This document shows, piece by piece, positions 25,040 to 33,125 of a stretch of 51,449 nt of DNA. Source of the DNA: Myxococcales bacterium (GTDB lineage Bacteria; Myxococcota_A; Polyangia; Polyangiales; JAFGIB01); the NCBI GenBank assembly GCA_029880325.1, contig JAOUOP010000056.1, positions 1 through 51,449 of the forward strand, read 5' to 3'. The notes under the pieces are model-generated. The model did no database searches and was not told where the DNA came from. It saw only the letters and a program-made list of their open reading frames with translations. Positions within the stretch are counted from its first letter, which is position 1. Each line of letters opens with the position of its first letter. A program made the position numbers and the translations under genes.

Positions 25040-26569
25040 ATGGGCGCGACGGCATACCCGAAGGGCATTGGGCTCTCGCTCTGGGCCTTCGTCTTCGTCG
25101 GCCTGCTGCTGAGCGCCGGTCGCCATCCCGTCGATGGCGACGCCCGCCAGATGTGTCTGGTGGCGAGCCAACTCGACCGCGCTGCGCTTGGAACTCCAAG
25201 CCGGAGCCGCATCGACATGGTCCAGGGCAGCGACGGTCTGTGGTACAGCAAGTACCCGCTGGGCCCGGTGCTGCAATGCCGGCTGTCGCAGCAGCTCTCG
25301 CAGCTGGGCCCGACCGACCCGGATGCGCCGGCAACCCGGCTGCTCATGGCGACGGCGCCTGCCGCGGTCGCCGCTCTCGTCGCCCTCGGCTTCTTCATGC
25401 TCGCGACGACCCTGGGATTCGGGCCGGTCATGGCGCTGCCGATGAGTCTGGCCCTGGTGTTCACGACCCACCTCTTTGCCTATGGACGCATCCTCCACAG
25501 CGAGGGGCTGCAGGCCGCCGCCGTCGTCTTTTGCCTCCACGGCTGGATCGGCATCCGTCGCGATCCGAGCCCGCGGCGCTTGCTACTGGGCGGAGCGCTG
25601 CTCGGGCTGGCCCCGCACGCCAAGGCGACGCTGTTGATCCTATCGCCGATCGCGCTCGCCTACTTCCTCTTCGCCCACCGCGGCCGAAGCCAGCTGCGCG
25701 AGCTGCTGCTCTACGGCGGCGCCGGTGCCCTGCCGCCGCTGGCACTGTGGGCTGCCTACAACCACCTGCGCTTCGGGTCCATGGTCGAACTCGGCTACCT
25801 CACCGAACGGGACGCCGCGCTCGGCTTTTCCACGCCGCTGCTGTCGGGCCTGCACGGCCTGTTGCTCAGCCCGGGCAAAAGTCTGTTTCTCTACGCGCCG
25901 GTCACGCTCCTGTCCGTCCTGGGAGTGCGCAGCATGTGGCGTGAAGCACGGCTCGAGGCGGCCTTCGTACTCGCGCCCTGCGCAATCCTGCTCCTGCTCG
26001 CCGCCACCTGGTGGTCGGGGCATGGAGACTGGGGCTGGGGGCCGCGATTGCTGATCGCAGCCCTGCCCGCGCTCCTGGTTCCAGCCCTGTACGCCCTGCG
26101 CGGCTCCAGGCGACGCTTTCGCCTGTTTCAGGCGCTGGCGGCATGCGGGCTCGTTATCAACCTCCTGGGCATCGTCGTTTACCACGCGGATTATTTGGGC
26201 CTGCTGACGCGCGTCACGGTACCGAGCCTGGTTCCCGATCCACAGCAGGGTCGCGGCGTTCGCGACGATCTGGTGGTCGCCCATTTCGTCCCCGAGTTCA
26301 GCCCCGTGGTGGGCCATGGATGGATGCTGTGGCGCCATCTCGAAGGCAAACCCTTCGACAGCCACGACGACTACCCCTGGAAGTCGCTGCGGATCCCGGC
26401 CTGGCGGCTCACAAAGGAACACGATCCCATGACCTCCGAGCTCAACCACTTTTCCGACGGCAGCGCGACCGGCTGGTCGCTGGCAGTCCTGCTGTCTTTG
26501 GCATGGCTCGCCCTCGGCGTACGCATCGCTCAACGGGCGAAGGCGAAGAACCTGCGGCGAATCGAGTAG
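25040..26569 (+). CDS. Polytopic GT-C-type membrane protein
   Basis: 509 residues, with an N-terminal membrane helix and a first extracytoplasmic loop containing HPVDGDARQMCLVASQL and LWYSKYPLGPVL. This is the pattern of GT-C-like glycosyltransferases of the DUF2029/PMT-like type, with a conserved acid and a KYP/KPP stretch. About ten further helices follow, and the C-terminal loop contains HFVPEFSPVVGHGWMLWRHL. No soluble domain is fused. The start is ATG 25040 just after a GGGA. Its 3' end overlaps the convergent GT-C gene (26530-28278) by 40 bp. The function is inferred from architecture only. Confidence 0.7.
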   Translation: MGATAYPKGIGLSLWAFVFVGLLLSAGRHPVDGDARQMCLVASQLDRAALGTPSRSRIDMVQGSDGLWYSKYPLGPVLQCRLSQQLSQLGPTDPDAPATRLLMATAPAAVAALVALGFFMLATTLGFGPVMALPMSLALVFTTHLFAYGRILHSEGLQAAAVVFCLHGWIGIRRDPSPRRLLLGGALLGLAPHAKATLLILSPIALAYFLFAHRGRSQLRELLLYGGAGALPPLALWAAYNHLRFGSMVELGYLTERDAALGFSTPLLSGLHGLLLSPGKSLFLYAPVTLLSVLGVRSMWREARLEAAFVLAPCAILLLLAATWWSGHGDWGWGPRLLIAALPALLVPALYALRGSRRRFRLFQALAACGLVINLLGIVVYHADYLGLLTRVTVPSLVPDPQQGRGVRDDLVVAHFVPEFSPVVGHGWMLWRHLEGKPFDSHDDYPWKSLRIPAWRLTKEHDPMTSELNHFSDGSATGWSLAVLLSLAWLALGVRIAQRAKAKNLRRIE

Positions 26570-28278
26570 AGACCCGTGCCTCCGTCGGCACTCGGAGGGG
26601 CATCGATACGCTGCCCGGCCTCGATCCGCAGCGGCGGGCCGACCACGGCCTGACCCGTCGAGGCAAAACGCGCAACACGAACCTCGCGCAGCTCAGCGGT
26701 GGCAACCCAGCCGCCGTCAACCTGGCGCAGCGGCGGCGGGCGACCGCCGGATGCCGCCACCGCCATCGGCGCCAGCGGCGCCAGCGGCTCGATCACCAGG
26801 GCCTCGACGGCGCGATTGGGATTGCCTTTGTCGATCAACTCGCGGGTACTGAGCTGCTTCGCTGCGCCCACGATCACGCCGGCGCCGCCGGGTCGCAGCC
26901 CGATGGCCGTGGCCACGGGATCTGTTCCCACCGCCCCCCACTGAAGCATGGGTCGAGCGGTGAAGTGCTCGAAAACGTGGGGCCCCAGATGAAAGACGTT
27001 GAAAAACTCGTCGTCAACCAGTCGGTGGAGGTCGCGGGCATGGGCGGAGTGGCCGAAGCCGAGCCAGACGAAGGGCAAGCCCTGGGGCGTCGCCCGCAGC
27101 AGCCACAGACTCGAGGCCCTGGCAACATCGGTGGTGAAGAAGGGATCGCTCTCGTCCCTGCGAATTTGATCGAGCCCGGGCCAGATCGCGATCAGTAGCA
27201 GCACCGGCGCGCCCACGGCGATACCCGCTTTGGCACCGCGGCCCAGGCTCGCCTCGTCGATGCGCCCTGCGAGCTGTTGCACCGGCAGCAATGCGAAGTA
27301 GATCAACGCTGGAAACGCCGCGTAGAGGTAGCGGATTTCGTTGTGATCCACGCGCAGCAGCGGCGCGGTGCAGCTCAGCAACCACACCCCAAACAACAGG
27401 TCCACCTCGCGCCGTCGCCTGACGGCCAGCGTCAGTCCGGCCGCCGCCAGCAGCAGGACCAGCGGCGACAGGCAGGTGGCCAGCATGGTGGCGTAGTGCC
27501 AGGGCTCTTCGTGGGGGCGCTCGCGGCGCGCGCCGGCCGCCGCATACTCCAAAGCTTCCAAAAAACTCCCTGGCGTCACGGGTCGCTCGATGGCCCAGTA
27601 GACCAGCGCATGCAGTAGAAAGAACAGTACCGCGCTGACGATGCCGGCGACCAAAGCCCCCCCGAGCCTGCGGCGTAGCACGCGCGGCCGCCGCCACCCG
27701 ATGACGAGTTCCGCCAGCGCGATGCCGAGGGGCAGCACGGCGAACTGATAACGCAGGGCCGCCGCGCATCCCATGCCGATACCGGCGACCACGAAGGCCG
27801 AGTTCCGCCCGCCACCACGCGCCCGCATCCAGCTGGCGAACACCAACGCCACCAACCCCGCGCCGAGCACGTCGGTCATGACCATCGGCGCGTAGCGGAT
27901 GAAGACGACATTGCCCATGCTCAGCAGCACGCCGACCCAGGCCAGCGTCGGGCCCAGGCTCCGCGAAAACACCCGGAAAACGGCAACCATCGACAGCAGC
28001 GATAACGCCGCGGCCTGCAGCTGCAGGAGCCACATCGAAGCCTCCTGCGCCGGATCGGGCCACAGCGACGACGCCGAGGGTGCGTACAGCAGCGGCAGCA
28101 ATGGCGGCTTGTCCAGGGTGTAGGTGGCACCACCGCTGACAATCGCGCGGGCGTTGTCGAGATAGAGATAGGCGTCCCAAGGTCCCGTCCGCAACGTCAG
28201 TGCGCGCCGCACCACGTAGGCGCCCAGCGCGACGACGAGGGCGATCAGGGCACGCTTCCACGACCGTCGCCCAGCCAT
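26530..28278 (-). CDS. PMT_2/ArnT-like GT-C glycosyltransferase
   Basis: 582 residues. The start region GPWDAYLYLDNARAIVSGG followed by YTLDKPPLLPLLYAP is characteristic of PMT_2/ArnT-type GT-C enzymes, with an acidic residue in the first loop and the KPPL motif; these move a sugar from a polyprenyl phosphate to an extracytoplasmic acceptor. About ten or more transmembrane segments are followed by a soluble C-terminal part with DHNEIRYLYAAFPALIYF. The ATG at 28278 follows the upstream stop by four bases, so it is the last gene of a four-gene operon with an aminotransferase, a GT2 and a WecD-like acetyltransferase. It is therefore likely to transfer the N-acetylamino sugar made by that operon. 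The 3' end overlaps the convergent 25040 gene by 40 bp. Confidence 0.82.
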   Translation of the reverse strand: MAGRRSWKRALIALVVALGAYVVRRALTLRTGPWDAYLYLDNARAIVSGGATYTLDKPPLLPLLYAPSASSLWPDPAQEASMWLLQLQAAALSLLSMVAVFRVFSRSLGPTLAWVGVLLSMGNVVFIRYAPMVMTDVLGAGLVALVFASWMRARGGGRNSAFVVAGIGMGCAAALRYQFAVLPLGIALAELVIGWRRPRVLRRRLGGALVAGIVSAVLFFLLHALVYWAIERPVTPGSFLEALEYAAAGARRERPHEEPWHYATMLATCLSPLVLLLAAAGLTLAVRRRREVDLLFGVWLLSCTAPLLRVDHNEIRYLYAAFPALIYFALLPVQQLAGRIDEASLGRGAKAGIAVGAPVLLLIAIWPGLDQIRRDESDPFFTTDVARASSLWLLRATPQGLPFVWLGFGHSAHARDLHRLVDDEFFNVFHLGPHVFEHFTARPMLQWGAVGTDPVATAIGLRPGGAGVIVGAAKQLSTRELIDKGNPNRAVEALVIEPLAPLAPMAVAASGGRPPPLRQVDGGWVATAELREVRVARFASTGQAVVGPPLRIEAGQRIDAPPSADGGTGLYSIRRRFFAFAR

Positions 28279-28282
28279 ACTT

Positions 28283-29005
28283 TCACTTCCAGCTATCGAG
28301 ACGCAGGGCAAAGCCCCGCTGCCTGGCGACGGGCTCGAAACCCACGCGCCCGTACAGCGCCAGCGCGGCGGCATTGTCCGCCTGCGTCTTGACCCGCACG
28401 GCATCGACGCGACCGTGCAGCTCGCAAAGGGCTGCGCTCAGTAGCCTCCGGCCCAGGCCTTGTCCGGCCGCATCGCTCGCGACCGCGAGCAACTCGATCC
28501 AAGCCACGGCGTGTGCGGCCTCGAGGCGCGCCGCCACGAAGCCGCACACGCCGCGATCGTCGCTCGCCACCCGCAGCAAAGACGCGCGCCCCCCAAAGCA
28601 GTTCACGATCCACTGCCGGTAAATGGCTTCGGCCTGGGCCTCCGAAAAGAAGTCGTCCCGATAGAAGCGGCTGTGGCGAAATACCGTGCCGCAGCGCTGC
28701 AGCAGGGGCTGCAGATCCTGTGGTCGAGCCGCCCGCAGCCCGCGTGGGCGAGCACCGGGAACCATCTCGGCAGAGCCGCGCCTGACAACGATCGCGTCGT
28801 CCACCTGCCGGAAGCCGTGCTCGGCCAACGTCTGCGCCCCGCGGGCGTCGCTGGCATCGACGTGCGCCACCAGGTGCGCGAACCCCGCCGCGCGCGCCTG
28901 CGCAAGCAGACCGGGCAGCGAAGCCCGATCCGCCTCCGGCAGCCGCAACCGTCCCAGCGAGCGGCCCACGACGCCGGATTCGAAGTCAAGCCTCTCGAGC
29001 GTCAT
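28283..29005 (-). CDS. WecD-like sugar N-acetyltransferase (GNAT)
   Basis: 240 residues with the two-part layout of WecD/RffC, the dTDP-4-amino-4,6-dideoxyhexose N-acetyltransferase: an N-terminal degenerate GNAT-like half (LERLDFESGVVGRSLGRLRL) and a C-terminal GNAT domain. FRHSRFYRDDFFSEAQAEAIY and RQWIVNCFGGRA match the WecD acceptor region, GLGRRLLSAAL is the acetyl-CoA loop, and VRVKTQADNAAALALYGRVGF closes the fold. The reaction is probably acetylation of the amino sugar made by the neighbouring aminotransferase. The start ATG 29005 lies inside the end of the GT2 gene (20-bp overlap), and the next gene starts four bases after its stop. A general GNAT role is the alternative. Confidence 0.8.
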   Translation of the reverse strand: MTLERLDFESGVVGRSLGRLRLPEADRASLPGLLAQARAAGFAHLVAHVDASDARGAQTLAEHGFRQVDDAIVVRRGSAEMVPGARPRGLRAARPQDLQPLLQRCGTVFRHSRFYRDDFFSEAQAEAIYRQWIVNCFGGRASLLRVASDDRGVCGFVAARLEAAHAVAWIELLAVASDAAGQGLGRRLLSAALCELHGRVDAVRVKTQADNAAALALYGRVGFEPVARQRGFALRLDSWK

Positions 29006-29942
29006 CGCCCTCGCGCTCGGGTGTGTCCAGGTGCTGGGCCACGATGTAGAGGGGACGGGCTCGACTCTCGGTGAAGACCCGGCCCACGTAGCCACCGACC
29101 ATACCGAGGCACAGCAGTTGCACGCCGGCCACAAACAGCAGGATGGCCGGCTCGAGCTGGGCCACGCGCGACCCCTCGGCGTCACCGGCACCCAGCAGCG
29201 AGGCGCCCGCGACGAGCACGGCCAGCACCGACACCGCGCAACCGGCGATCGTGGCCAGCTGTAGCGGCAGGTTCGAAGAGCCGGCCAGGCCCATCCACGC
29301 CAGCTTCAGCATCCTCAGCAGCCCATACTTGCTGCGGCCGCCATGACGGGCCGCGCGGCTGACCGGCACCGAGGTCTGTCGAAAGCCCACCCAGGCAAAG
29401 ACGTTGTTCACAAAGCGGGTGTGCTCGCGACAACGGCAAACCTCGTCGACGACCTGGCGCGTCATGATGCGAAATAGGCTCGTGCTCAGCGTCCCCCCAT
29501 CCCGCAAAAGCGCGCGCAACACCGCCGTCAGCGCCCGTGACGTCCACCGCTTGAAGGCGCCGTCCGCGCTGCGATCCCGCTCGGCGTAGACCATGTCGAA
29601 GCCGTCCTCCAGCTTGGCGTTGAGCACCGGGATCGCTTCCGGTGCGTCCTGCAGGTCGGCATCCATCAGGACCACCCGCTGCCCACGGCACCGGTCGAGA
29701 CCCGCCGTGATGGCAAGGTGGTGGCCGAAGTTACGCGACAGACGCAGCACGCGAACGTGCCGATCCTTGCCGTGCAGGGCCTGAAGTCGCTCTGCTGAAC
29801 CGTCCTGGCTACCGTCGTCCACGAAGAGAAGCTCGTAGTCGCCGCCCAGACCCGCCATCACCTGGCCCAGGCGCGCGTGGAGCGTGTCCAGGTTGTCCGC
29901 TTCATTGTAGACGGGCACGACGACCGAAAAACGCGGCTCCAT
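28986..29942 (-). CDS. Polyprenyl-phosphate glycosyltransferase, GT2 (ArnC/GtrB type)
   Basis: 318 residues. FSVVVPVYNEADNLDTLHAR, LLFVDDGSQDGSAERLQAL and VVLMDADLQDAPEAIPVL are the nucleotide-sugar and DxD motifs of ArnC/GtrB/DPM1-type enzymes. FGHHLAITAGLDRCRG and RHGGRSKYGLLRMLKLAW are further family landmarks. Two C-terminal transmembrane helices follow at about 232-290. It is expected to move a sugar from an NDP donor to undecaprenyl phosphate on the cytoplasmic side. It lies 12 nt after the aminotransferase gene and overlaps the WecD-like gene by 20 bp. The donor is presumably the amino sugar from its neighbours. Confidence 0.9.
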   Translation of the reverse strand: MEPRFSVVVPVYNEADNLDTLHARLGQVMAGLGGDYELLFVDDGSQDGSAERLQALHGKDRHVRVLRLSRNFGHHLAITAGLDRCRGQRVVLMDADLQDAPEAIPVLNAKLEDGFDMVYAERDRSADGAFKRWTSRALTAVLRALLRDGGTLSTSLFRIMTRQVVDEVCRCREHTRFVNNVFAWVGFRQTSVPVSRAARHGGRSKYGLLRMLKLAWMGLAGSSNLPLQLATIAGCAVSVLAVLVAGASLLGAGDAEGSRVAQLEPAILLFVAGVQLLCLGMVGGYVGRVFTESRARPLYIVAQHLDTPEREGDDAREA

Positions 29943-29954
29943 CAGCGACTCGCA

Positions 29955-31094
29955 TCAGCCCGCGTTTCGCAGCGCTTCGGAAAGCGCCTGGGCAACGAGC
30001 GAGATCGAGTCGGGGTCCATCCCCGGATAAAACGGCAGCGAGAGTGTCGAGTCGCCGATTCGCTCGGCGTTGGGAAAGAGACCTTCCCGGCCATTGAAAC
30101 ACCTTCGGTAGTAGCTCATCAAGTGAATCGCGCGATAGTGGACCGCCACGCCGATCCCGCGGCGGCTTAGTTTGGTCAATACCGCGTCACGCTTGTTTGC
30201 AGGAACCCACACCGAGTAAACGGTGCGTGAATGCACGCCGCCGGACAGCACGGCGGGCCTCTTCACTTCCGGCACATCGCAAAGAACGCGGTCGTAGAGC
30301 GCGGCCAGTCGCTCGCGCTCGTTTCGCTTGGCATCGATCCGATCCATCTGTGGCAGCAGCAGCGCCGCCAGCACATCGGGTAGGTTGCCCTTGTAGCCCA
30401 GGGCGTCCACGTCGACGTGGGCGTAGGTCTCACTGTGGCGATCGAAGACCTGCCGGCGCTGCCCGTGCAGCGAGAGCGTTCTTACCTCGTCGGCCAGCTC
30501 GGCGCTGCCCGTGACGATCGCCCCGCCCTCACCGCAGCTGAGGTTCTTGGTGGCATAAAAGCTAAAAGCGGCAGCATCCGAAAGCATCCCGGGACGCACA
30601 CCGTCGCGCTCGGCCTCGAGGGCATGGGCCGCATCCTCCACGACCCGGAGCCCATGACGCTCGGCCACCCGCGACAGCGCCACCATGTCCACCATCTGAC
30701 CGTAGAGGTGAACCGGCACGATCGCCCGCGTGCGCTCGGTGATGGCCCCTTCGATGCGCGCCACGTCCAGGTTCCCCGTGTGGGGCTCGACGTCCACGAA
30801 GACCGGTACCGCCCCCGTGTGAAGCACGGCGTTTGCGGTCGCCACGAAGGACATGGGCGTGGTGATCACCTCGTCGCCCTCTCCGATCCCCAGGGCGCGC
30901 AGCGACAGGCTCAACGCCATCGTGCAGCTCGACAGGGCCACCGCATGTTCGCTCTGCAGCCGCCGGGCCAGCCGACGCTCGAACTCGCGCGCCTTCGGCC
31001 CCGAGGTCAAAAAGAGGGATTCGAGCACCTCGGAAAACGACGCGAGCTCGGAGGCACCCAGTTGATGTCTGTAGAACTCGATGCGATCGCTCAA
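29955..31094 (-). CDS. DegT/DnrJ/EryC1/StrS-family nucleotide-sugar aminotransferase
   Basis: 379 residues, a PLP enzyme that puts an amino group on a keto-sugar nucleotide. IEFYRHQLGASELASFSEVL and SGPKAREFE open the family pattern. The PLP contacts GDEVITTPMSFVATANAV and VVEDAAHALEAER are present, and the Schiff-base lysine is in FSFYATKNLSCGEGG. The C-terminal GNLPDVLAALLLPQ and VHYRAIHLMSYYRR complete it. Closest by look to ArnB/WecE/PseC-type enzymes; the exact position aminated is not determinable, although the WecD-like neighbour favours a 4-amino-4,6-dideoxyhexose. The start is TTG at 31094 with GGAG six bases upstream. It is the first gene of the four-gene operon and is divergent from the YfhO-like gene. 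Confidence 0.9.
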   Translation of the reverse strand: MSDRIEFYRHQLGASELASFSEVLESLFLTSGPKAREFERRLARRLQSEHAVALSSCTMALSLSLRALGIGEGDEVITTPMSFVATANAVLHTGAVPVFVDVEPHTGNLDVARIEGAITERTRAIVPVHLYGQMVDMVALSRVAERHGLRVVEDAAHALEAERDGVRPGMLSDAAAFSFYATKNLSCGEGGAIVTGSAELADEVRTLSLHGQRRQVFDRHSETYAHVDVDALGYKGNLPDVLAALLLPQMDRIDAKRNERERLAALYDRVLCDVPEVKRPAVLSGGVHSRTVYSVWVPANKRDAVLTKLSRRGIGVAVHYRAIHLMSYYRRCFNGREGLFPNAERIGDSTLSLPFYPGMDPDSISLVAQALSEALRNAG

Positions 31095-31280
31095 GGGGAA
31101 CTCCGGCTGCGGGCGACGACTCGATCGATCGCGGCGAGTATACTCGGGCTACCGTGCCATGTCAGGACGCCCGGCAGGGCGCTGCCGCCGAGGCAACAAC
31201 AGGTCGACGCCTGAAGGCCGATGTGCTCGACGCTGTCGTGACCGACGGCGCGTCACGTCCGTGCGGCCTGGCGAGCTGCC

Positions 31281-33125
31281 ATGGCGGGCGTCTGTGCTGA
31301 TATGCTCGAAGCCTGTCGGATGCCCACGCCGCCCGATCCCCTCAGCCCGTCGGCGCGACCGATCACGAGCGCCTGGCCCCTGGCTCTTCTGGTCGGCGCC
31401 GCGTGCATCGCGGCCGTCGCATGGCCCGCCTTGCGAAACCTCGATGCGAGCGGCTTCGGCGACTGGCAACAGTTTCACCACTGGTCAGAAGTGGCACGGG
31501 TGGCTTGGCTTCGCCATCGCGAGGCGCCGCTATGGAATCCCTACCACTGCGGTGGCGTGCCCCACTACGGCAATCCCCAGGCCCAATTTCTCGCAGCCAC
31601 CTTCTGGCTCAGCGAGGGGCTCTTCGGCAGCGTGCTGGGCCACAAGCTCTTCATGTTATTGCACTACGCGGCAGCGTTTTTCGGCACGCTGCTTTTCTTG
31701 CGCCCACGCCTGGGGCAGCTCGGGGCGCTGCTGGCGGCGATCATCTGGTCGTGCGGCGGTGTGCTGGCCTGGAAGGGAGCCGGCGGGCATTCGGCCCTGC
31801 TCTGTTATGGCTACCTGCCGCTGCTGCTGCGCTTCGGCGAACGAGCTCGCCACGACCGGCGCCATCGCGTGGCAGTCGCCCTGCTACTGACACTGGTTCT
31901 GCTGGAGGGCGGCTTCGCGGCGGCGCCCTTCATGATCCTGGCCTGGCTGCTGCATCTGGCGTCGGACATCCGGCAGCTGCGGGATCTGGGCGACGCCCTA
32001 CGTTCGGCACTGGTGGCACTCGGCCTCGCCACCCTGATGTCCGCGGTGCGCTGGGTGCCCGTGCTCATCGTCATGTTGCGCCATCCGCGTCGCGTCGATG
32101 CAGGAGCCAGGGGCTCACTCGCAGACCTGCTGCACGCCCTGAGCGCGCGCGAACCCCACGCCTGGGATTGGGGACGCCCATACGTCTGGGCCGAATACGG
32201 CGCCTACGTCGGCTGGATCGCGCTGTCTCTTGCGGCGCTCGGCCTGTGGTACGCGGCCGGCGACCGGCGCCAGCGTCCGGCGCTGATCGGCACCCTCTTC
32301 TTCAGCGCCCTGGCCCTGGGCAACGTCGGCAGCCTGGCCCCCTGGACACTGTTGCACCGCTTGCCGGTCTTCGATCACATGCAGGTGCCCAGCCGCATGC
32401 ACGTGTTCGTAGCGTTCTATCTGGCTTGGCTTGCAGGCCTGGCCCTTTTTCACTTGGAGCACGCTCTTCGGGCGCGACTGCGCGCGAGGCCGCGCCTCTC
32501 GAAGCGGACCCGGGCCGCAGCCCTCACGCTCTTGGCCACCGTGGCGGTCGACATCTGCAGTAACAGCCAGAGCATCCACGCCGATCGCTGGAAGGGCCCG
32601 GGTCTCGGCCTGACATCGCAGGCTGCCTTCTATCTGCGAGATGAACCGGACTACAAAAGGCGCATGGCCAGTTACCCGGGCCTGAACCTCGGCACCCCCC
32701 GATGCTACGATCCGGTGCCCTGGTCGGTCTCCCAGGACCTGTGGCTGGGGCCGCTCCCCCAGCTTCGAATCGAGCCAAAAGAGGCAGGGCAGGTGCTCGG
32801 CGAAGTCCGCACCGCAAACACCCTGCGGGCGCAGGTGCGGCTGCTAAAGCCCGCGCGCCTGGTGTGGAACCAGAACGCCGATCCGGATTGGCGCTTTTCG
32901 TCGGGCCGCGCAGCTGTCGACCGGGGACGCCTCGCGCTCGACCTGCCCGCCGGAAACCACCGGATCGACGCCAGCTATCGGCCTGCCGACCTGCCCTGGT
33001 CGGCACTGACTTCGCTGCTGGGCCTGGTCCTCGGCTACCTCCTGTTCCGACGTGGTCGCCGGGTGGCCGTCGCCCACAGCGCCCGCCGAGGCGATGCGGT
33101 TCAGATCTGGCGGCCGTCCCAGTAG
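31281..33125 (+). CDS. YfhO-like GT-C-fold membrane protein
   Basis: 614 residues. After an N-terminal helix the first loop reads WQQFHHWSEVARVAWLRHRE and PLWNPYHCGGVPHYGNPQAQ, the signature of the YfhO family (a multi-pass GT-C-fold family linked in firmicutes to glycosylation of lipoteichoic acid). About twelve membrane segments follow. The last about 120 residues (to about 560) are soluble and beta-like (LVWNQNADPDWRFSSG, RLALDLPAGNHRIDASY), before a final helix. ATG 31281 is used, with GAG seven bases upstream; ATGs at 31302 and 31320 are possible. It is divergent from the aminotransferase operon and its 3' end overlaps the convergent acyl-CoA synthetase gene by 25 bp. Confidence 0.78.
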   Translation: MAGVCADMLEACRMPTPPDPLSPSARPITSAWPLALLVGAACIAAVAWPALRNLDASGFGDWQQFHHWSEVARVAWLRHREAPLWNPYHCGGVPHYGNPQAQFLAATFWLSEGLFGSVLGHKLFMLLHYAAAFFGTLLFLRPRLGQLGALLAAIIWSCGGVLAWKGAGGHSALLCYGYLPLLLRFGERARHDRRHRVAVALLLTLVLLEGGFAAAPFMILAWLLHLASDIRQLRDLGDALRSALVALGLATLMSAVRWVPVLIVMLRHPRRVDAGARGSLADLLHALSAREPHAWDWGRPYVWAEYGAYVGWIALSLAALGLWYAAGDRRQRPALIGTLFFSALALGNVGSLAPWTLLHRLPVFDHMQVPSRMHVFVAFYLAWLAGLALFHLEHALRARLRARPRLSKRTRAAALTLLATVAVDICSNSQSIHADRWKGPGLGLTSQAAFYLRDEPDYKRRMASYPGLNLGTPRCYDPVPWSVSQDLWLGPLPQLRIEPKEAGQVLGEVRTANTLRAQVRLLKPARLVWNQNADPDWRFSSGRAAVDRGRLALDLPAGNHRIDASYRPADLPWSALTSLLGLVLGYLLFRRGRRVAVAHSARRGDAVQIWRPSQ

